A stretch of DNA of 64,000 nucleotides from Elusimicrobia bacterium HGW-Elusimicrobia-3 (GCA_002840355.1 PHAL01000004.1:52074-116073), one strand, 5' to 3'. Counted from the stretch's first letter, positions 42,974 through 51,928 are shown. Numbers and translations: made by a program. The notes: generated by a model not told the origin, from the sequence alone.

Positions 42974-45898
42974 ATGTGCGGCATCTGCGGTTTCGCCGGC
43001 GATAAGAACGAGGGCCTGCTGAGGGCCATGGCGGGCTCGCTGGAGCACCGCGGCCCCGATGAGGACGGTTTTTTTACCGACGAGGAGCGCGTGTCGCTGG
43101 GCATGCGTCGGCTGAAGGTCATAGACCTGGCCACCGGCTCGCAGCCGGTCTTCAACGAGGACCGCACCGTGGCCGTGGTGTTCAACGGCGAGATCTACAA
43201 TTACAAAGAACTGCGCGCCGAACTGCAGGCGCAGGGCCACCGCTTCTCCACCAATACGGACACCGAGGTGCTGGCGCATCTCTACGAGCGGCACGGAGAC
43301 GAATTCCCCAAATTCCTGCGCGGCATGTTCGCCTTCGCGCTGTGGGACGCTAAGGAGCGCAAACTGCTGCTGGGCCGAGACCAGTTCGGCATCAAGCCGC
43401 TCTACTATGCCCAGGCCGGCAATAAGTTCTATTTCGCCTCGGAGCTGAAGGCGCTGCGGCTGGCGCCCGGCGTCTGCGGCGACCTGGACCCGCTGGCTAT
43501 AGACCGCTACTTCACCTACCTCTACGTGCCCGCGCCGCTGACCATATACCGCGGCGTAAAGAAACTGGAGCCCGGCTGCGTGCTGGTGCTGCGCAACGGC
43601 GCGGCGGCGGTGGAGAAATACTGGGAATTGACCCCGGCGGACAATGCCGGCAAGCCCGAAGAGTACCTGCTGGAAAATATCAGGGACCTGCTGTCCAAGA
43701 GCGTCAAGGAACAGCTGGTCAGCGACGTGCCGCTGGGCCTGCTGCTGTCGGGCGGCGTGGATTCCGTTTCTATCTTGTCCTTCATGGCCGAGCATGCCGG
43801 CTCCGGCGTGAAAGCCTTTACCGCCGGTTTCGGCGGGGGCGATTTCGACGAGACCGCCGCGGCGGCGGTAGCCGCCAAGCGCTTCGGGGCCGAACATTTC
43901 ATCATCCCGGTAGAGGCCGATATCGGCGCGGTGATCACCAAGCTCGCCGGCCATTTCGACGAGCCTTTTGCCGATTCCTCCGCGCTGGCTAATTATCTGG
44001 TCACCAAGGAAGCCCGCTCGCGCGTGACCGTGGCGCTGGCCGGCATCGGCGGCGACGAGCTGTTCGGCGGCTACCCGCGGCATCTCGGGGCCAGGCTGCT
44101 GCCCGGCTACCTGAAGTTGCCCGGCGGGCTGCGCCGGCTGGCCGGCTCGGCCGCTTCGCTGCTGCCGGAGAGCCGCTCCTCCTTCAACCTGCCCGGTCGC
44201 GTAAAGCGTTTCCTTAATTCCGGCGCAGGGGATTTCGGCAGCGGCTATAATTCCTGGATCTCTTACCTCGCGGCCGCGGAGAAAAAAGAATTCTACTCCG
44301 GCCGGCTTTATGCCGAGACCGCCGCCGGTTCCGGCGCGCTGCCGGGGCTGCCCGGCGGCCCGGACGGCATCTTCGGCTTCGAGCTCGGCTCCTACCTGCC
44401 CGACGACTTGCTCTGCCTGGCCGACCGGGCCTCGATGGCCAACTCGCTGGAGCTGCGGGTGCCCTTCCTGGATACGCGGCTGGTGGAGTTCATGGCCGGC
44501 ATACCGCTGGCCGACAAGACCCGCGGCTTCAGGCTCAAGCATTTGCTGAAGAAAGCCATGGCCGGCCGTCTGCCGCCGGAGATAGCGAAGGGCGCCAAGC
44601 GCGGCTTCCAGGTGCCGCTGGCGGCTTGGCAGGCCAACGAGCTCAAGGATTTTACCGCCGCCGCTCTCAGCCCCGAGGCTGTAAAAAGGGCGGGCGTATT
44701 GTCGCCTGAAGGGGTGGCTAAAATGCTGGCTGAGCACTCCTCCGGCCGGCGCAACCTCTACGACCGCATTTACGCGGCCTCGGTCTTCCACCTGTGGCTT
44801 GAGCATACCAGTCATAACCCGCCGGCGGTGATTTCGGGGGCCTGGAGCGTGAGGGGCAAGCGCAAGATATTGCTGGTGAACATGGCGGGCTTGGGCGACA
44901 TAGTGATGATGACTCCCGCCGTGCGCGCGCTGCGGGCTGCCTACCCGGACGCGTCGCTGGAGCTGCTGACCATAGATCGCTCCGGTGAACTGGCCGGAGG
45001 TATAGCCGGCATAGACCGGGTGCACGCTGTGCCCATACATTACCGCTGGGCCGGCCCGGCCGCGCTCTATAAATTCCTCCGGACGCTGCTGGCGCTGCGG
45101 AGCGGGCGCTTCGACGCGCTGGTCAATTTCAGCCTGGTCTCGTCGTTCGGCGGCCTGGTAAAGGCCGGCCTGGTGAACAAACTGGTGGCGCCCGGCCTTT
45201 CCGTCTGCCGCGCGCTAGAGGGGCTGGGCGCCGCCGGCACTTTCACTTTTTACGAGGAAGAGATAGAGAAGAAGAGCGAGGTGGAGCTGACAGCCAGGCT
45301 GTTGGGCCCGCTGGGACTGGAGCCGCGGGACCTGACCATCAGCTGGACGCCGGGCTTCGACGAGAAGCGGGCCGTGCTGAAGGACCTGGCCGCGCGCGGC
45401 CTTTCCGGCCGGCCGCTGATAGGCCTCAACCCCGGGGCTTTCCGTCCGTCGCGCCGCTGGGCGCCGGAGAAATGGAAAGCGCTGGTCTCGCTGCTGCTCG
45501 AGAAATACCCTTCCGCGCTGCTGGTGGTGACCGGCTCGGCCGGGGAGAAGAGTCTGGCCGCCGGCCTGAAGATCTCGGAGCGGGTCTTCCCCGCCGCGGG
45601 ACTATATTCAACGCGCGAGAGCGCCGCGCTTTACGCACTGATGGACGTTTTCATTACCAACGATACGGGGCCCATGCATCTCGCGGCGGCCGCGGGAACG
45701 AAGACCGTGTGCATCTTCGGCCCCGGCGACCACTGGCGCTTCTCGCCGTCGGTGCCGGCCGAGCGCCTGCGCGTATTGCGCAAGGATGTGCCCGGCTGTG
45801 AAGTGCCTTGCTACAAATTCAATTGCGCCAATACCGCCTGCCTGGACGCCGTGACGCCGGCTGACGCGCTGGCGGCGGCCGCGGAGCTGCTGGCATGA
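42974..45898 (+). CDS. asparagine synthase-glycosyltransferase 9 fusion
   Basis: 974 residues with no stop between two complete domains. Residues 1-~620 are a glutamine-hydrolysing asparagine synthase: MCGICGFAG with Cys2 nucleophile, VFNGEIYNYKELR, and the PP-loop LLLSGGVDSVSIL. From about residue 626 a GT9 heptosyltransferase-like domain begins: KILLVNMAGLGDIVMMTPAVRAL, NPGAFRPSRRWAPEKW and the NDTGPMHLAAAAGT signature. The start is set by Cys2; the open frame extends back to 42902. The amidotransferase part may amidate a sugar acid, and the GT9 part may transfer a heptose or similar sugar, both in this polysaccharide locus. These roles are inferred. Confidence 0.9.
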   Translation: MCGICGFAGDKNEGLLRAMAGSLEHRGPDEDGFFTDEERVSLGMRRLKVIDLATGSQPVFNEDRTVAVVFNGEIYNYKELRAELQAQGHRFSTNTDTEVLAHLYERHGDEFPKFLRGMFAFALWDAKERKLLLGRDQFGIKPLYYAQAGNKFYFASELKALRLAPGVCGDLDPLAIDRYFTYLYVPAPLTIYRGVKKLEPGCVLVLRNGAAAVEKYWELTPADNAGKPEEYLLENIRDLLSKSVKEQLVSDVPLGLLLSGGVDSVSILSFMAEHAGSGVKAFTAGFGGGDFDETAAAAVAAKRFGAEHFIIPVEADIGAVITKLAGHFDEPFADSSALANYLVTKEARSRVTVALAGIGGDELFGGYPRHLGARLLPGYLKLPGGLRRLAGSAASLLPESRSSFNLPGRVKRFLNSGAGDFGSGYNSWISYLAAAEKKEFYSGRLYAETAAGSGALPGLPGGPDGIFGFELGSYLPDDLLCLADRASMANSLELRVPFLDTRLVEFMAGIPLADKTRGFRLKHLLKKAMAGRLPPEIAKGAKRGFQVPLAAWQANELKDFTAAALSPEAVKRAGVLSPEGVAKMLAEHSSGRRNLYDRIYAASVFHLWLEHTSHNPPAVISGAWSVRGKRKILLVNMAGLGDIVMMTPAVRALRAAYPDASLELLTIDRSGELAGGIAGIDRVHAVPIHYRWAGPAALYKFLRTLLALRSGRFDALVNFSLVSSFGGLVKAGLVNKLVAPGLSVCRALEGLGAAGTFTFYEEEIEKKSEVELTARLLGPLGLEPRDLTISWTPGFDEKRAVLKDLAARGLSGRPLIGLNPGAFRPSRRWAPEKWKALVSLLLEKYPSALLVVTGSAGEKSLAAGLKISERVFPAAGLYSTRESAALYALMDVFITNDTGPMHLAAAAGTKTVCIFGPGDHWRFSPSVPAERLRVLRKDVPGCEVPCYKFNCANTACLDAVTPADALAAAAELLA

Positions 45899-46719
45899 GC
45901 GCCTGCCCCGTCTGCGGCGGCGAGTCAAAAGGGACCGCCCTGACCGGCCTGCTGACTTGTCGTGATTGCGGCCTGGCCTTTGCCGCCGAGAAGCATGCCG
46001 TTGTGGCGGCTTACGCGCCGGGCCTGGAGCGGGAAATCTACGGTTCAGCCAAAACAAAACTGTTCGAGGCCGCCTTAGACTGGTTGGACCATGCGCTGCC
46101 GGGGCAGGGCCGGCTGCTGGACGTGGGTTGCGCCGGAGGCGAACTGCTGCGCGCCGCGGGCGCGCGCGGCTGGAGGGGGGAGGGGGTGGAGCTAGACGGG
46201 CGCCTGGCGGATCTGGCCGCCGGGGGCGGCGCTGCCGTGCACCGCAGGCCCGTGGAGGAATGCGGGCTGGAGGGAAGTGCCTACGCGGCCGTGACGGTGT
46301 TCGAGGTTTTCAGCCAGATGGACGCGCCCGTAGCCGCCGCGGCGGAAATATCCAAACTGCTCAAACCCGGCGGCGCGGTATATATACGGGAATTCAACTC
46401 CGGCTTCCACCTGCCGCTGCTGCGGCTGCAGAGTGGGTGGCTCTTTAAGTCGCTGGGCCTTAAGCCGGCAGTGCTGCATGATTTCAACTTTACGCCGCGC
46501 AGCTTGCGCGTAATGCTAGAGCGGGCCGGCTTCCGGGAGATCAGCATCCGCAACTCCCGGCCCACCTCCGGCGACCCCTACCGCAGCGGCGGCCGGCTGG
46601 GAGGTTTTTCTACGGGGCTCCTTAAATTTCTATACTATAGCCTGGCGCAAGCCTTGTGGCTCTTAAGTCTGGGCCGCGTCTACGCCGGTTCTTCGCTGAT
46701 AATAACCGCTCGCAAATGA
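45895..46719 (+). CDS. methyltransferase with zinc-ribbon-like N-terminus
   Basis: 274 residues. N-terminal CPVCGG and CRDCGLAF form a four-Cys zinc knuckle (residues 4-27) typical of sugar C-methyltransferase relatives. A SAM-binding domain follows: LLDVGCAGGELLRAAGARG, a short acidic segment and LLKPGGAVYIREFN. Probably modifies a nucleotide-activated or lipid-linked sugar. ATGA overlaps on both sides. Confidence 0.8.
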   Translation: MSACPVCGGESKGTALTGLLTCRDCGLAFAAEKHAVVAAYAPGLEREIYGSAKTKLFEAALDWLDHALPGQGRLLDVGCAGGELLRAAGARGWRGEGVELDGRLADLAAGGGAAVHRRPVEECGLEGSAYAAVTVFEVFSQMDAPVAAAAEISKLLKPGGAVYIREFNSGFHLPLLRLQSGWLFKSLGLKPAVLHDFNFTPRSLRVMLERAGFREISIRNSRPTSGDPYRSGGRLGGFSTGLLKFLYYSLAQALWLLSLGRVYAGSSLIITARK

Positions 46720-47390
46720 TAGCCGCCATACACCAACTCCAATACTGGCCGGGCCTCCGGTTCTTCGCCAAGATGCGGGCCGCCGACCTGTTCATCTACC
46801 TCGACGACGTGCAGTTCGAGAAGCGCGAGTTCCAGAACCGCAACCGCATCCGCACGCCGCGCGGCTGGCAGTACCTGACGGCCCCGGTCATCTCCAAAGG
46901 CCGCTTTTCGCAGAAGATAAACGAGGTGGAGCTGGAGCTCCCGCCCGGCTGGCTGGCAGACCACCTGCAGTCCATAAAAATGAACTACGCACGCGCGCCG
47001 TTCTTCAAACAGCACCAGCCCGCGCTGGAAGAACTTTATTCGCGCGATTACCGGCTGCTGTCCGACCTGGCCATGGCCACCATGGATTTCCTGAAGGACG
47101 GCTTCGGTATAAAGACGCCGGTGCGTTTCTCCTCGGAGTTCAAGGTGAACGAAGCCTCCAGCGCCCGCCTGGCGCGGCTCTGCGCCGCGGCCGGGGCCGA
47201 CGGCTACCTGTCCGGCGCCGGGGCCAAGGATTACCTTGACCCCGGGGTCTTCAGCTACGCCGGGATAAAACTGTCCTGGCAGGAGTTCAAGCCGCGGGAG
47301 TACCCGCAGGCTTTCCCCGGTTTCGAACCCGACATGAGCGCCCTGGACCTGCTGCTGAACTGCGGGCCGCGCTCCCTGGAGTGGCTATAA
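46716..47390 (+). CDS. WbqC-like family protein
   Basis: 224 residues. Starts MIAAIHQLQYWPGLRFFAKM, then FIYLDDVQFEKREFQNRNRI and the ADGYLSGAGAKDYLD segment, the standard layout of the WbqC family found in O-antigen and glycan loci. The biochemical role is unsettled; several members accompany amino-sugar acylation or aminoacyl modification genes. The start at 46716 is chosen for the ATGA overlap and the family N-terminus. Confidence 0.9.
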   Translation: MIAAIHQLQYWPGLRFFAKMRAADLFIYLDDVQFEKREFQNRNRIRTPRGWQYLTAPVISKGRFSQKINEVELELPPGWLADHLQSIKMNYARAPFFKQHQPALEELYSRDYRLLSDLAMATMDFLKDGFGIKTPVRFSSEFKVNEASSARLARLCAAAGADGYLSGAGAKDYLDPGVFSYAGIKLSWQEFKPREYPQAFPGFEPDMSALDLLLNCGPRSLEWL

Positions 47391-47394
47391 AATT

Positions 47395-48111
47395 ATGAAC
47401 ACCTACATCGCGGCCGCCGTGGCTGAAATGGACAAAGTCAGCGTCTCCCGGTTCGAGCATCCGGGCTCGTGGGCCATGGATCCCACCTCCTGCCGTTTCC
47501 TGGCCGCTTTCACCCGCGCCTTGGGCGCCAGGCGGGTGCTGGAATTCGGCTCCGGCTTCTCCACGCTGATGATGGCCAGGGAGATAGCCGCGCAGGAGGA
47601 TAATTTCCTGCTCTCGCTGGACGATTCCGCGAAGTACACAGCCCTGGCCAAAGAGGCCTTCGAGACTTCGGAGTGCCCGGCCAAGGTGGAATTCCGCACG
47701 TCCGACTTGCGGCCCAGGTTTTACGGTCCGCGCCTGCTGCTCGGCTACGATCTGCCCAAGGGCCTGCTGGAGGCCATGGGGCCTTTCGACCTGGCACTCA
47801 TAGATGCCCCGCATGACGATTACGGCCGGGAGTCGGTATTTTACGACGCCTTCGCCGCGGTGGCCCCCGGCGGCTACCTGGTGCTCGATGACGCCAACCG
47901 GGAAGGTATGGAGAAGGAATACGTGGAGGTCTGGCAGGCCGCTTACGGTGACGCCATCGACCCCATACTGCTAGAGGGTATAGGCAACGGTCTTTGGGTG
48001 ATAGAGAAACTGGACGACTGCGCTCCCAGGTATTCGCGCAGGGGCCTGGTGAAGACCGCCCTCAAAACAGCCCGCAATTTCAGCCGCTACCTCTCCCGCC
48101 AGGAAGAGTGA
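47395..48111 (+). CDS. class I SAM-dependent methyltransferase-like protein
   Basis: 238 residues. The fold is signalled by RVLEFGSGFSTLMMAREI (motif I), LLSLDDSAKYTALAKE, DLALIDAPHDDYGRESVFYDAF and GGYLVLDDANREG. No extra domain. Only 4 bp separate it from the WbqC-like gene. It ends the plus-strand polysaccharide unit; substrate unknown. Confidence 0.75.
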   Translation: MNTYIAAAVAEMDKVSVSRFEHPGSWAMDPTSCRFLAAFTRALGARRVLEFGSGFSTLMMAREIAAQEDNFLLSLDDSAKYTALAKEAFETSECPAKVEFRTSDLRPRFYGPRLLLGYDLPKGLLEAMGPFDLALIDAPHDDYGRESVFYDAFAAVAPGGYLVLDDANREGMEKEYVEVWQAAYGDAIDPILLEGIGNGLWVIEKLDDCAPRYSRRGLVKTALKTARNFSRYLSRQEE

Positions 48112-48114
48112 TCT

Positions 48115-48179
48115 GGGCCCTTTGTCCCGGGGTGTAGGCCCTTTAATTATTCTTTCAGGTCCCATTGGCCCTTTTGGCC
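48115..48179 (+). promoter_or_regulatory. GGCCC-motif cluster upstream of the phospholipase D-like gene
   Basis: GGCCC/GGTCCC units start at 48116, 48137, 48158 and 48167, the first three spaced 21 bp apart (two helical turns). The last forms GGCCCTTTTGGCC (48167-48179), an imperfect palindrome. A closely related cluster lies at 51995-52047, sharing the 13-mer TCTGGGCCCTTTG. A -10 (TAGACT, 48195-48200) follows, six bases before the ATG. Confidence 0.4.
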
Positions 48180-48194
48180 GGGCTCGCCGTGCGC

Positions 48195-48200
48195 TAGACT
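48195..48200 (+). promoter_or_regulatory. -10 element, leaderless start
   Basis: TAGACT with exactly six bases before the ATG at 48207. A weak -35 TTTTGG (48172-48177) at 17 bp spacing overlaps the GGCCC motif cluster. Confidence 0.5.
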
Positions 48201-48206
48201 ATAGGC

Positions 48207-49904
48207 ATGGTACATAAAACCCTCGTTTACGAGCTAAAGATCTTCAACGCCATCTTCATAACCATCTTCGCCATTTTTCTCGCCTGTTTCGCTGACCTCA
48301 GCTACGGCCAGCAGGCACTGGGCCAGCTCGGCGGCTACGCCGGCTCCGACAATTTTCGCGCGGCGCCCGCCGCCTCCGCCCCGGCCGCCGTGCAGATGCC
48401 GAAAGAGGACAAAGCCCTGATGGTAGCCGCTTTCAAGGAGCGCCTGGTAAAACAGGTGACCACCAACTGGAACCACCCTACCCGCGTGGACGACGCTATA
48501 GTCAAGGAACTGGGCCAGGCCTACGCCGAGGGCGTGCTGGAGCCGGTGATAGTGGCCGTGCTCAGCGACCCGCGCCTGGAGCGCTTCTTTCCCGCCGGCG
48601 CCAAGATGCCCCCCGAGGAAGCGGCCCGCATGTTCTCGATGTACGTTGGCGCCGAACTGGAATCCAACGGCCATGTGGCCGGCGTGGCCCCGATAGAGGG
48701 CTGGGACGCCCTGACAGCGCGCCACCTGGCGCTGACCAGGCCCGGCGCCCCCGTCTCCGCTGGCCAGGCCTTTCTCTCCGGAGTAGCGGCGGTGCAGCAG
48801 ACCCCTTTCTCCTCCGGTAATTATATTAAGCCCCTCATCAACGGCGCGGCCTCCTTCGGCAAGCGCGCCGAGCTCATCCGCGCGGCCAGGCGCAGCGTCT
48901 ACCTGACCACCTGGGCCTTTTATGACGACGAGACCGGCCACCACACGGCCGACCTGCTGATACAGAAGAAGCGCGAGGGCCTGGACGTGCGCCTGATGAT
49001 AGACAAGGATACCGCCGGCCTCTATGACAAGGGCGTGCTGGGCAAGATGGAGCGCGCCGGCATCCCGGTGCTGCGCTACCAGCCCCGCTCCAAGAATTAC
49101 CACGAGTTCCATTCCAAGATCCTGATCACCGACGGCAAGTACGCCATCCTGGGCGGCATGAACATCGGCAACGAGTACTCGCACATGGCCGGCCACGAGA
49201 TCTGGCGCGACACCGACGTACTGGTGCAGGGGCCGGCCCTGAAGGACGCCATGCGCTTCTTCGCGCAGGCCTGGAACGCCCAGGCCGCCGAGGACGGTCT
49301 GGCGCTGCGCGCCGACGCCTCCGCCTATGACGCCGCCCCGGCCGGTTCCTCCGACGCCTCCATAGTCTGGAACACCCCCGGCCAGGAGCCCTATATACTG
49401 CTTTCCATGCTGCGCGCCATGTACGGCGCCCGCGAGCGCATCAACATAGAGAACGCCATCTTCGTGATGATGCCCTCGGTGAAACAGGCCCTCCTGGACG
49501 CCAGGGCCCGCGGCGTGGAGGTGAACATCCTCTCCAATTCGCTCGAGACCATCGGCGACAAGATCATGGGCGCTATGATACTGGGCGAGTTCCCCGACCT
49601 GATGAAGGCCGGCGTGAACGTCTATCTGAAAGAGGGCGGCTTGAGCCGCCGGCTGCACTCCAAGTTCATGACGGTGGACGGCGCCTACGGCACGATAGGT
49701 TCCTTCAACCTGCAGCCCCGCTCGATACGCTACGTGATGGAGATAGCGGTTAACTTCTCCGACAGGCAGGCCGTGGGCGAACTGGACGCCGCCTTCCGCG
49801 CCGACACTGCCGCGGCCAAGCACGCCAAGAAGGTGAAGGACCTGCAGATCCCGGCCATGCCGATAAAGGGCCTCATACACAAGCTGATGTTCAACCAGCT
49901 GTAA
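48207..49904 (+). CDS. secreted phospholipase D-like protein
   Basis: 565 residues. An N-terminal hydrophobic signal/anchor (about 12-33) and ~150 residues of helical sequence without a recognised fold precede a PLD/cardiolipin-synthase-type core. Two complete HKD motifs are present: H302-K304-D309 (HSKILITDG) and H484-K486-D491 (HSKFMTVDG). Exported phosphodiesterase or phosphatidyltransferase; substrate probably a phospholipid. No ribosome-binding site is seen, and the -10 position suggests a leaderless mRNA. Confidence 0.9.
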   Translation: MVHKTLVYELKIFNAIFITIFAIFLACFADLSYGQQALGQLGGYAGSDNFRAAPAASAPAAVQMPKEDKALMVAAFKERLVKQVTTNWNHPTRVDDAIVKELGQAYAEGVLEPVIVAVLSDPRLERFFPAGAKMPPEEAARMFSMYVGAELESNGHVAGVAPIEGWDALTARHLALTRPGAPVSAGQAFLSGVAAVQQTPFSSGNYIKPLINGAASFGKRAELIRAARRSVYLTTWAFYDDETGHHTADLLIQKKREGLDVRLMIDKDTAGLYDKGVLGKMERAGIPVLRYQPRSKNYHEFHSKILITDGKYAILGGMNIGNEYSHMAGHEIWRDTDVLVQGPALKDAMRFFAQAWNAQAAEDGLALRADASAYDAAPAGSSDASIVWNTPGQEPYILLSMLRAMYGARERINIENAIFVMMPSVKQALLDARARGVEVNILSNSLETIGDKIMGAMILGEFPDLMKAGVNVYLKEGGLSRRLHSKFMTVDGAYGTIGSFNLQPRSIRYVMEIAVNFSDRQAVGELDAAFRADTAAAKHAKKVKDLQIPAMPIKGLIHKLMFNQL

Positions 49905-49926
49905 CCGGAGGCATGGACGCGAAGAG

Positions 49927-49950
49927 GCCCGCCACGGCGGGCTTTTTCTT
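49927..49950 (+). terminator. terminator after the phospholipase D-like gene
   Basis: Stem GCCCGC / GCGGGC with loop CACG, then TTTTTCTT. Confidence 0.8.
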
Positions 49951-49960
49951 TGCGCGGGAC

Positions 49961-49989
49961 TTAAAACCCCGCGGCCGTTTTTGTATACT
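49961..49989 (+). promoter_or_regulatory. promoter, leaderless start
   Basis: TTAAAA (49961-49966), a 17 nt spacer, TATACT (49984-49989), then exactly six bases to the ATG at 49996. Confidence 0.6.
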
Positions 49990-49995
49990 TCTGCT

Positions 49996-50601
49996 ATGAA
50001 GAGAAAATCACCGATGACCACAAAGAGATTCTTCGGCCTGATGCTCCAGCGCAACGCGCGCAACGCCGCCGCTGTCGACGCGCGCATACACAAGGCCTGC
50101 GCCGCCGAGTTGACGGTAGTTTCCTGCGACTCCTCCGGCTTCTCGAAAAAAACGCACGAGCACGGCATCATAGAGTTCATGGACAACATGACCAAGTGCC
50201 ACTACGCGCTGGAGAAGATTGTGGCCCGCCACGGCGGCATAACCCTCTCCGACAAGGCCGATAACCTGATGCTGCTCTTCCCCGAGCCGGTGAAGGCGGT
50301 CGCCTGCGGCATAGACATGCACCGCTGGCTTAAGAAGCGCAATGTGGGCCTGCCGGAGCATAAGAAATACAACATCTGCATCGGCGTGCACCACGGCGGC
50401 CTGCTGCGCTTCGCCGACGACGCTTACGGCCCCGCGGTCAACGTATCGTTCAAGCTGGGCGAGGATATAGCCGGCAAGGACGAGCTGCTGGTCACCGGCC
50501 AGGCCAACGCCATGCTGAAGAAGAAGTATCGCACCGACTATTCCAAACACGTGACGATAGGCGGAGTCACCTTCGACGTTTACAAGGTGAGATACCGCTG
50601 A
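49996..50601 (+). CDS. divergent class III cyclase-fold protein
   Basis: 201 residues, a single cyclase homology domain. First metal Asp D45 in VVSCDSSGFS; K87 and second metal Asp D89 in DKADNLMLLF (usual GDG replaced by ADN); YGPAVNVSFKL supplies N149, but the transition-state Arg four residues later is Lys (K153). It could be a weak cyclase, a different nucleotide-processing enzyme, or a binding-only homologue. No sensor domain. The start at 49996 is supported by the promoter position; M at 50014 is an alternative. Confidence 0.7.
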   Translation: MKRKSPMTTKRFFGLMLQRNARNAAAVDARIHKACAAELTVVSCDSSGFSKKTHEHGIIEFMDNMTKCHYALEKIVARHGGITLSDKADNLMLLFPEPVKAVACGIDMHRWLKKRNVGLPEHKKYNICIGVHHGGLLRFADDAYGPAVNVSFKLGEDIAGKDELLVTGQANAMLKKKYRTDYSKHVTIGGVTFDVYKVRYR

Positions 50602-50621
50602 CCCGCCGCCGGGTAGCGCCG

Positions 50622-50652
50622 AACCGCCGGGAGGTCCCGGCGGTTTTGTTTT
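50622..50652 (+). terminator. terminator after the cyclase-fold gene
   Basis: 11 bp perfect stem AACCGCCGGGA / TCCCGGCGGTT with a 2 nt loop, then TTTTGTTTT. Confidence 0.85.
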
Positions 50653-50688
50653 GTCCCGGTCAGGCGGCTTGGCCGGTCAATACAAATA

Positions 50689-50720
50689 AGAAAGCCCCGG
50701 TCTGCCGGGGCTTTCTTTTC
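50689..50720. terminator. bidirectional terminator
   Basis: 12 bp stem AGAAAGCCCCGG / CCGGGGCTTTCT with loop TCTG and T-rich tails on both strands. It serves the minus-strand gene ending at 50735. Confidence 0.85.
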
Positions 50721-50734
50721 TCCTGGGGAGGGGC

Positions 50735-51928
50735 TTACTCTATTATTTCGGGCTGTATGTTGGTGTTCACTTCGGGGGCGCGCAAGCCTATGGTCCCGAA
50801 GGCGCCGCCCAGGGCGTTGAAGCCGTTGGTGATGATGGCCTGGCTGGGCATCACTATGTTGTGGCTGGGAACTATGATCGCGGAGGGGGCCGCCGCGGCG
50901 TAAGGCTTCACGGCTATGAACTGCTCCCAGGGGGTCAGCGGCCAGCCGGTGCCGGTCTCGTAGCTGTTCTCGGTGGGGTTCAGGCCGACGGCCTCGTAGA
51001 GGAACTCGGTGTAGCCCACGCAGTCGAAATCCTGGGGACCTTTCTGCGAGAAGTGGGTGTCGCTGTAGTGCAGGCCCATCTTTCCCATCGCTATGCCGAG
51101 GCGGGCGATGCGCTCGCGCTGCGCCGCGGTGGGCTTCACCGGGGTGGTGCGGTTGCCGTAGTAGGGGTACATATAGTGGTGGGTGAAGTTGTACCAGGAA
51201 TCTATGTTGCGCACGCCGCCCGGCTTGAAGTTGTCCGGCACGCAGTCCGCGATGAGGAGCTTGATCTTGCCGTCCTTGACCTCGGTGCCTACGAACAGGC
51301 CGGCGTGGCCTACGGGCAGGTCGGGGCTGAACCAGCCGCTGATGCTCCCGGTGATGCCGCCCGTGTAGATCAGGTCGGCCTTCTCTATGCCGATCTTGGC
51401 GGAGCGCTTCAGGTTGATGACGGTGGAGGGGTAGCCTATCTGCTCGAGCAGTTCGAAGGCCGCGGCGCGCACCACTTCGGTCTCGCGGGCGTCGGCGGCT
51501 ATGTCGAACAGGTACGGGCCGGCTTTGGTGTTGTTCTTGAGCTTGCCGATGCTGATGATCAGGTTGACCTTGAGCACGTCGTCGGACTGGGAGTAGAACT
51601 TGGTCAGCTTGGCCATCAGGCGGGGGTCGCCGATCTGGCCCAGGGACCAGATGGAGTCGATGGCCTTCAGGCGGGCCTTGAGGTTGTCCTCGTACGGGCC
51701 TTTGTTGGCCGTGCCGGCGGACTGGTAATTTTCTATGTTGGCCAGGAGTTCGTTGACCGCGGCCTCGCGGGTGGCGGCGCTGCCGCCCTGGTTCAGGGCC
51801 TGCTCCATCAACAAGGTCGTTTCCGATTTGGGCTGGCTATCCGCGGGGACGGTCCCGTTGGCATAGGCCTGAGCCGTAAAGCAGAAGAGTGCCGATATCA
51901 GAGCAAGGTTCTTGAAGGTGCCGTTCAT
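50735..51928 (-). CDS. secreted HEAT-repeat protein with permuted NlpC/P60 domain
   Basis: 397 residues. Signal peptide (1-23, cleavage after AYA). Residues 40-175 are helical HEAT-like repeats (IDSIWSLGQIGDPRLMAKL, IISIGKLKNN, AAFELLEQIG). Residues 180-330 resemble a circularly permuted NlpC/P60 (YiiX-like) cysteine hydrolase: the His motif GHAGLFVG (H208) precedes the Cys motif FDCVGYTEFLYEAVG (C303), the reverse of the usual order. Probable target: peptidoglycan peptide or a lipid/amide bond in the periplasm. AAGGAGGG ribosome-binding site. A GGCCC cluster lies upstream. Confidence 0.75.
   Translation of the reverse strand: MNGTFKNLALISALFCFTAQAYANGTVPADSQPKSETTLLMEQALNQGGSAATREAAVNELLANIENYQSAGTANKGPYEDNLKARLKAIDSIWSLGQIGDPRLMAKLTKFYSQSDDVLKVNLIISIGKLKNNTKAGPYLFDIAADARETEVVRAAAFELLEQIGYPSTVINLKRSAKIGIEKADLIYTGGITGSISGWFSPDLPVGHAGLFVGTEVKDGKIKLLIADCVPDNFKPGGVRNIDSWYNFTHHYMYPYYGNRTTPVKPTAAQRERIARLGIAMGKMGLHYSDTHFSQKGPQDFDCVGYTEFLYEAVGLNPTENSYETGTGWPLTPWEQFIAVKPYAAAAPSAIIVPSHNIVMPSQAIITNGFNALGGAFGTIGLRAPEVNTNIQPEIIE

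Noticed and set aside
42917..45040. 707-codon minus-strand frame antisense to the AsnB-GT9 fusion
   Set aside because: The plus strand encodes full AsnB and GT9 motifs; the antisense frame has none.
48234..50195. 653-codon minus-strand frame antisense to the phospholipase D-like gene
   Set aside because: Antisense of a gene with two complete HKD motifs; runs through two terminators and another gene.
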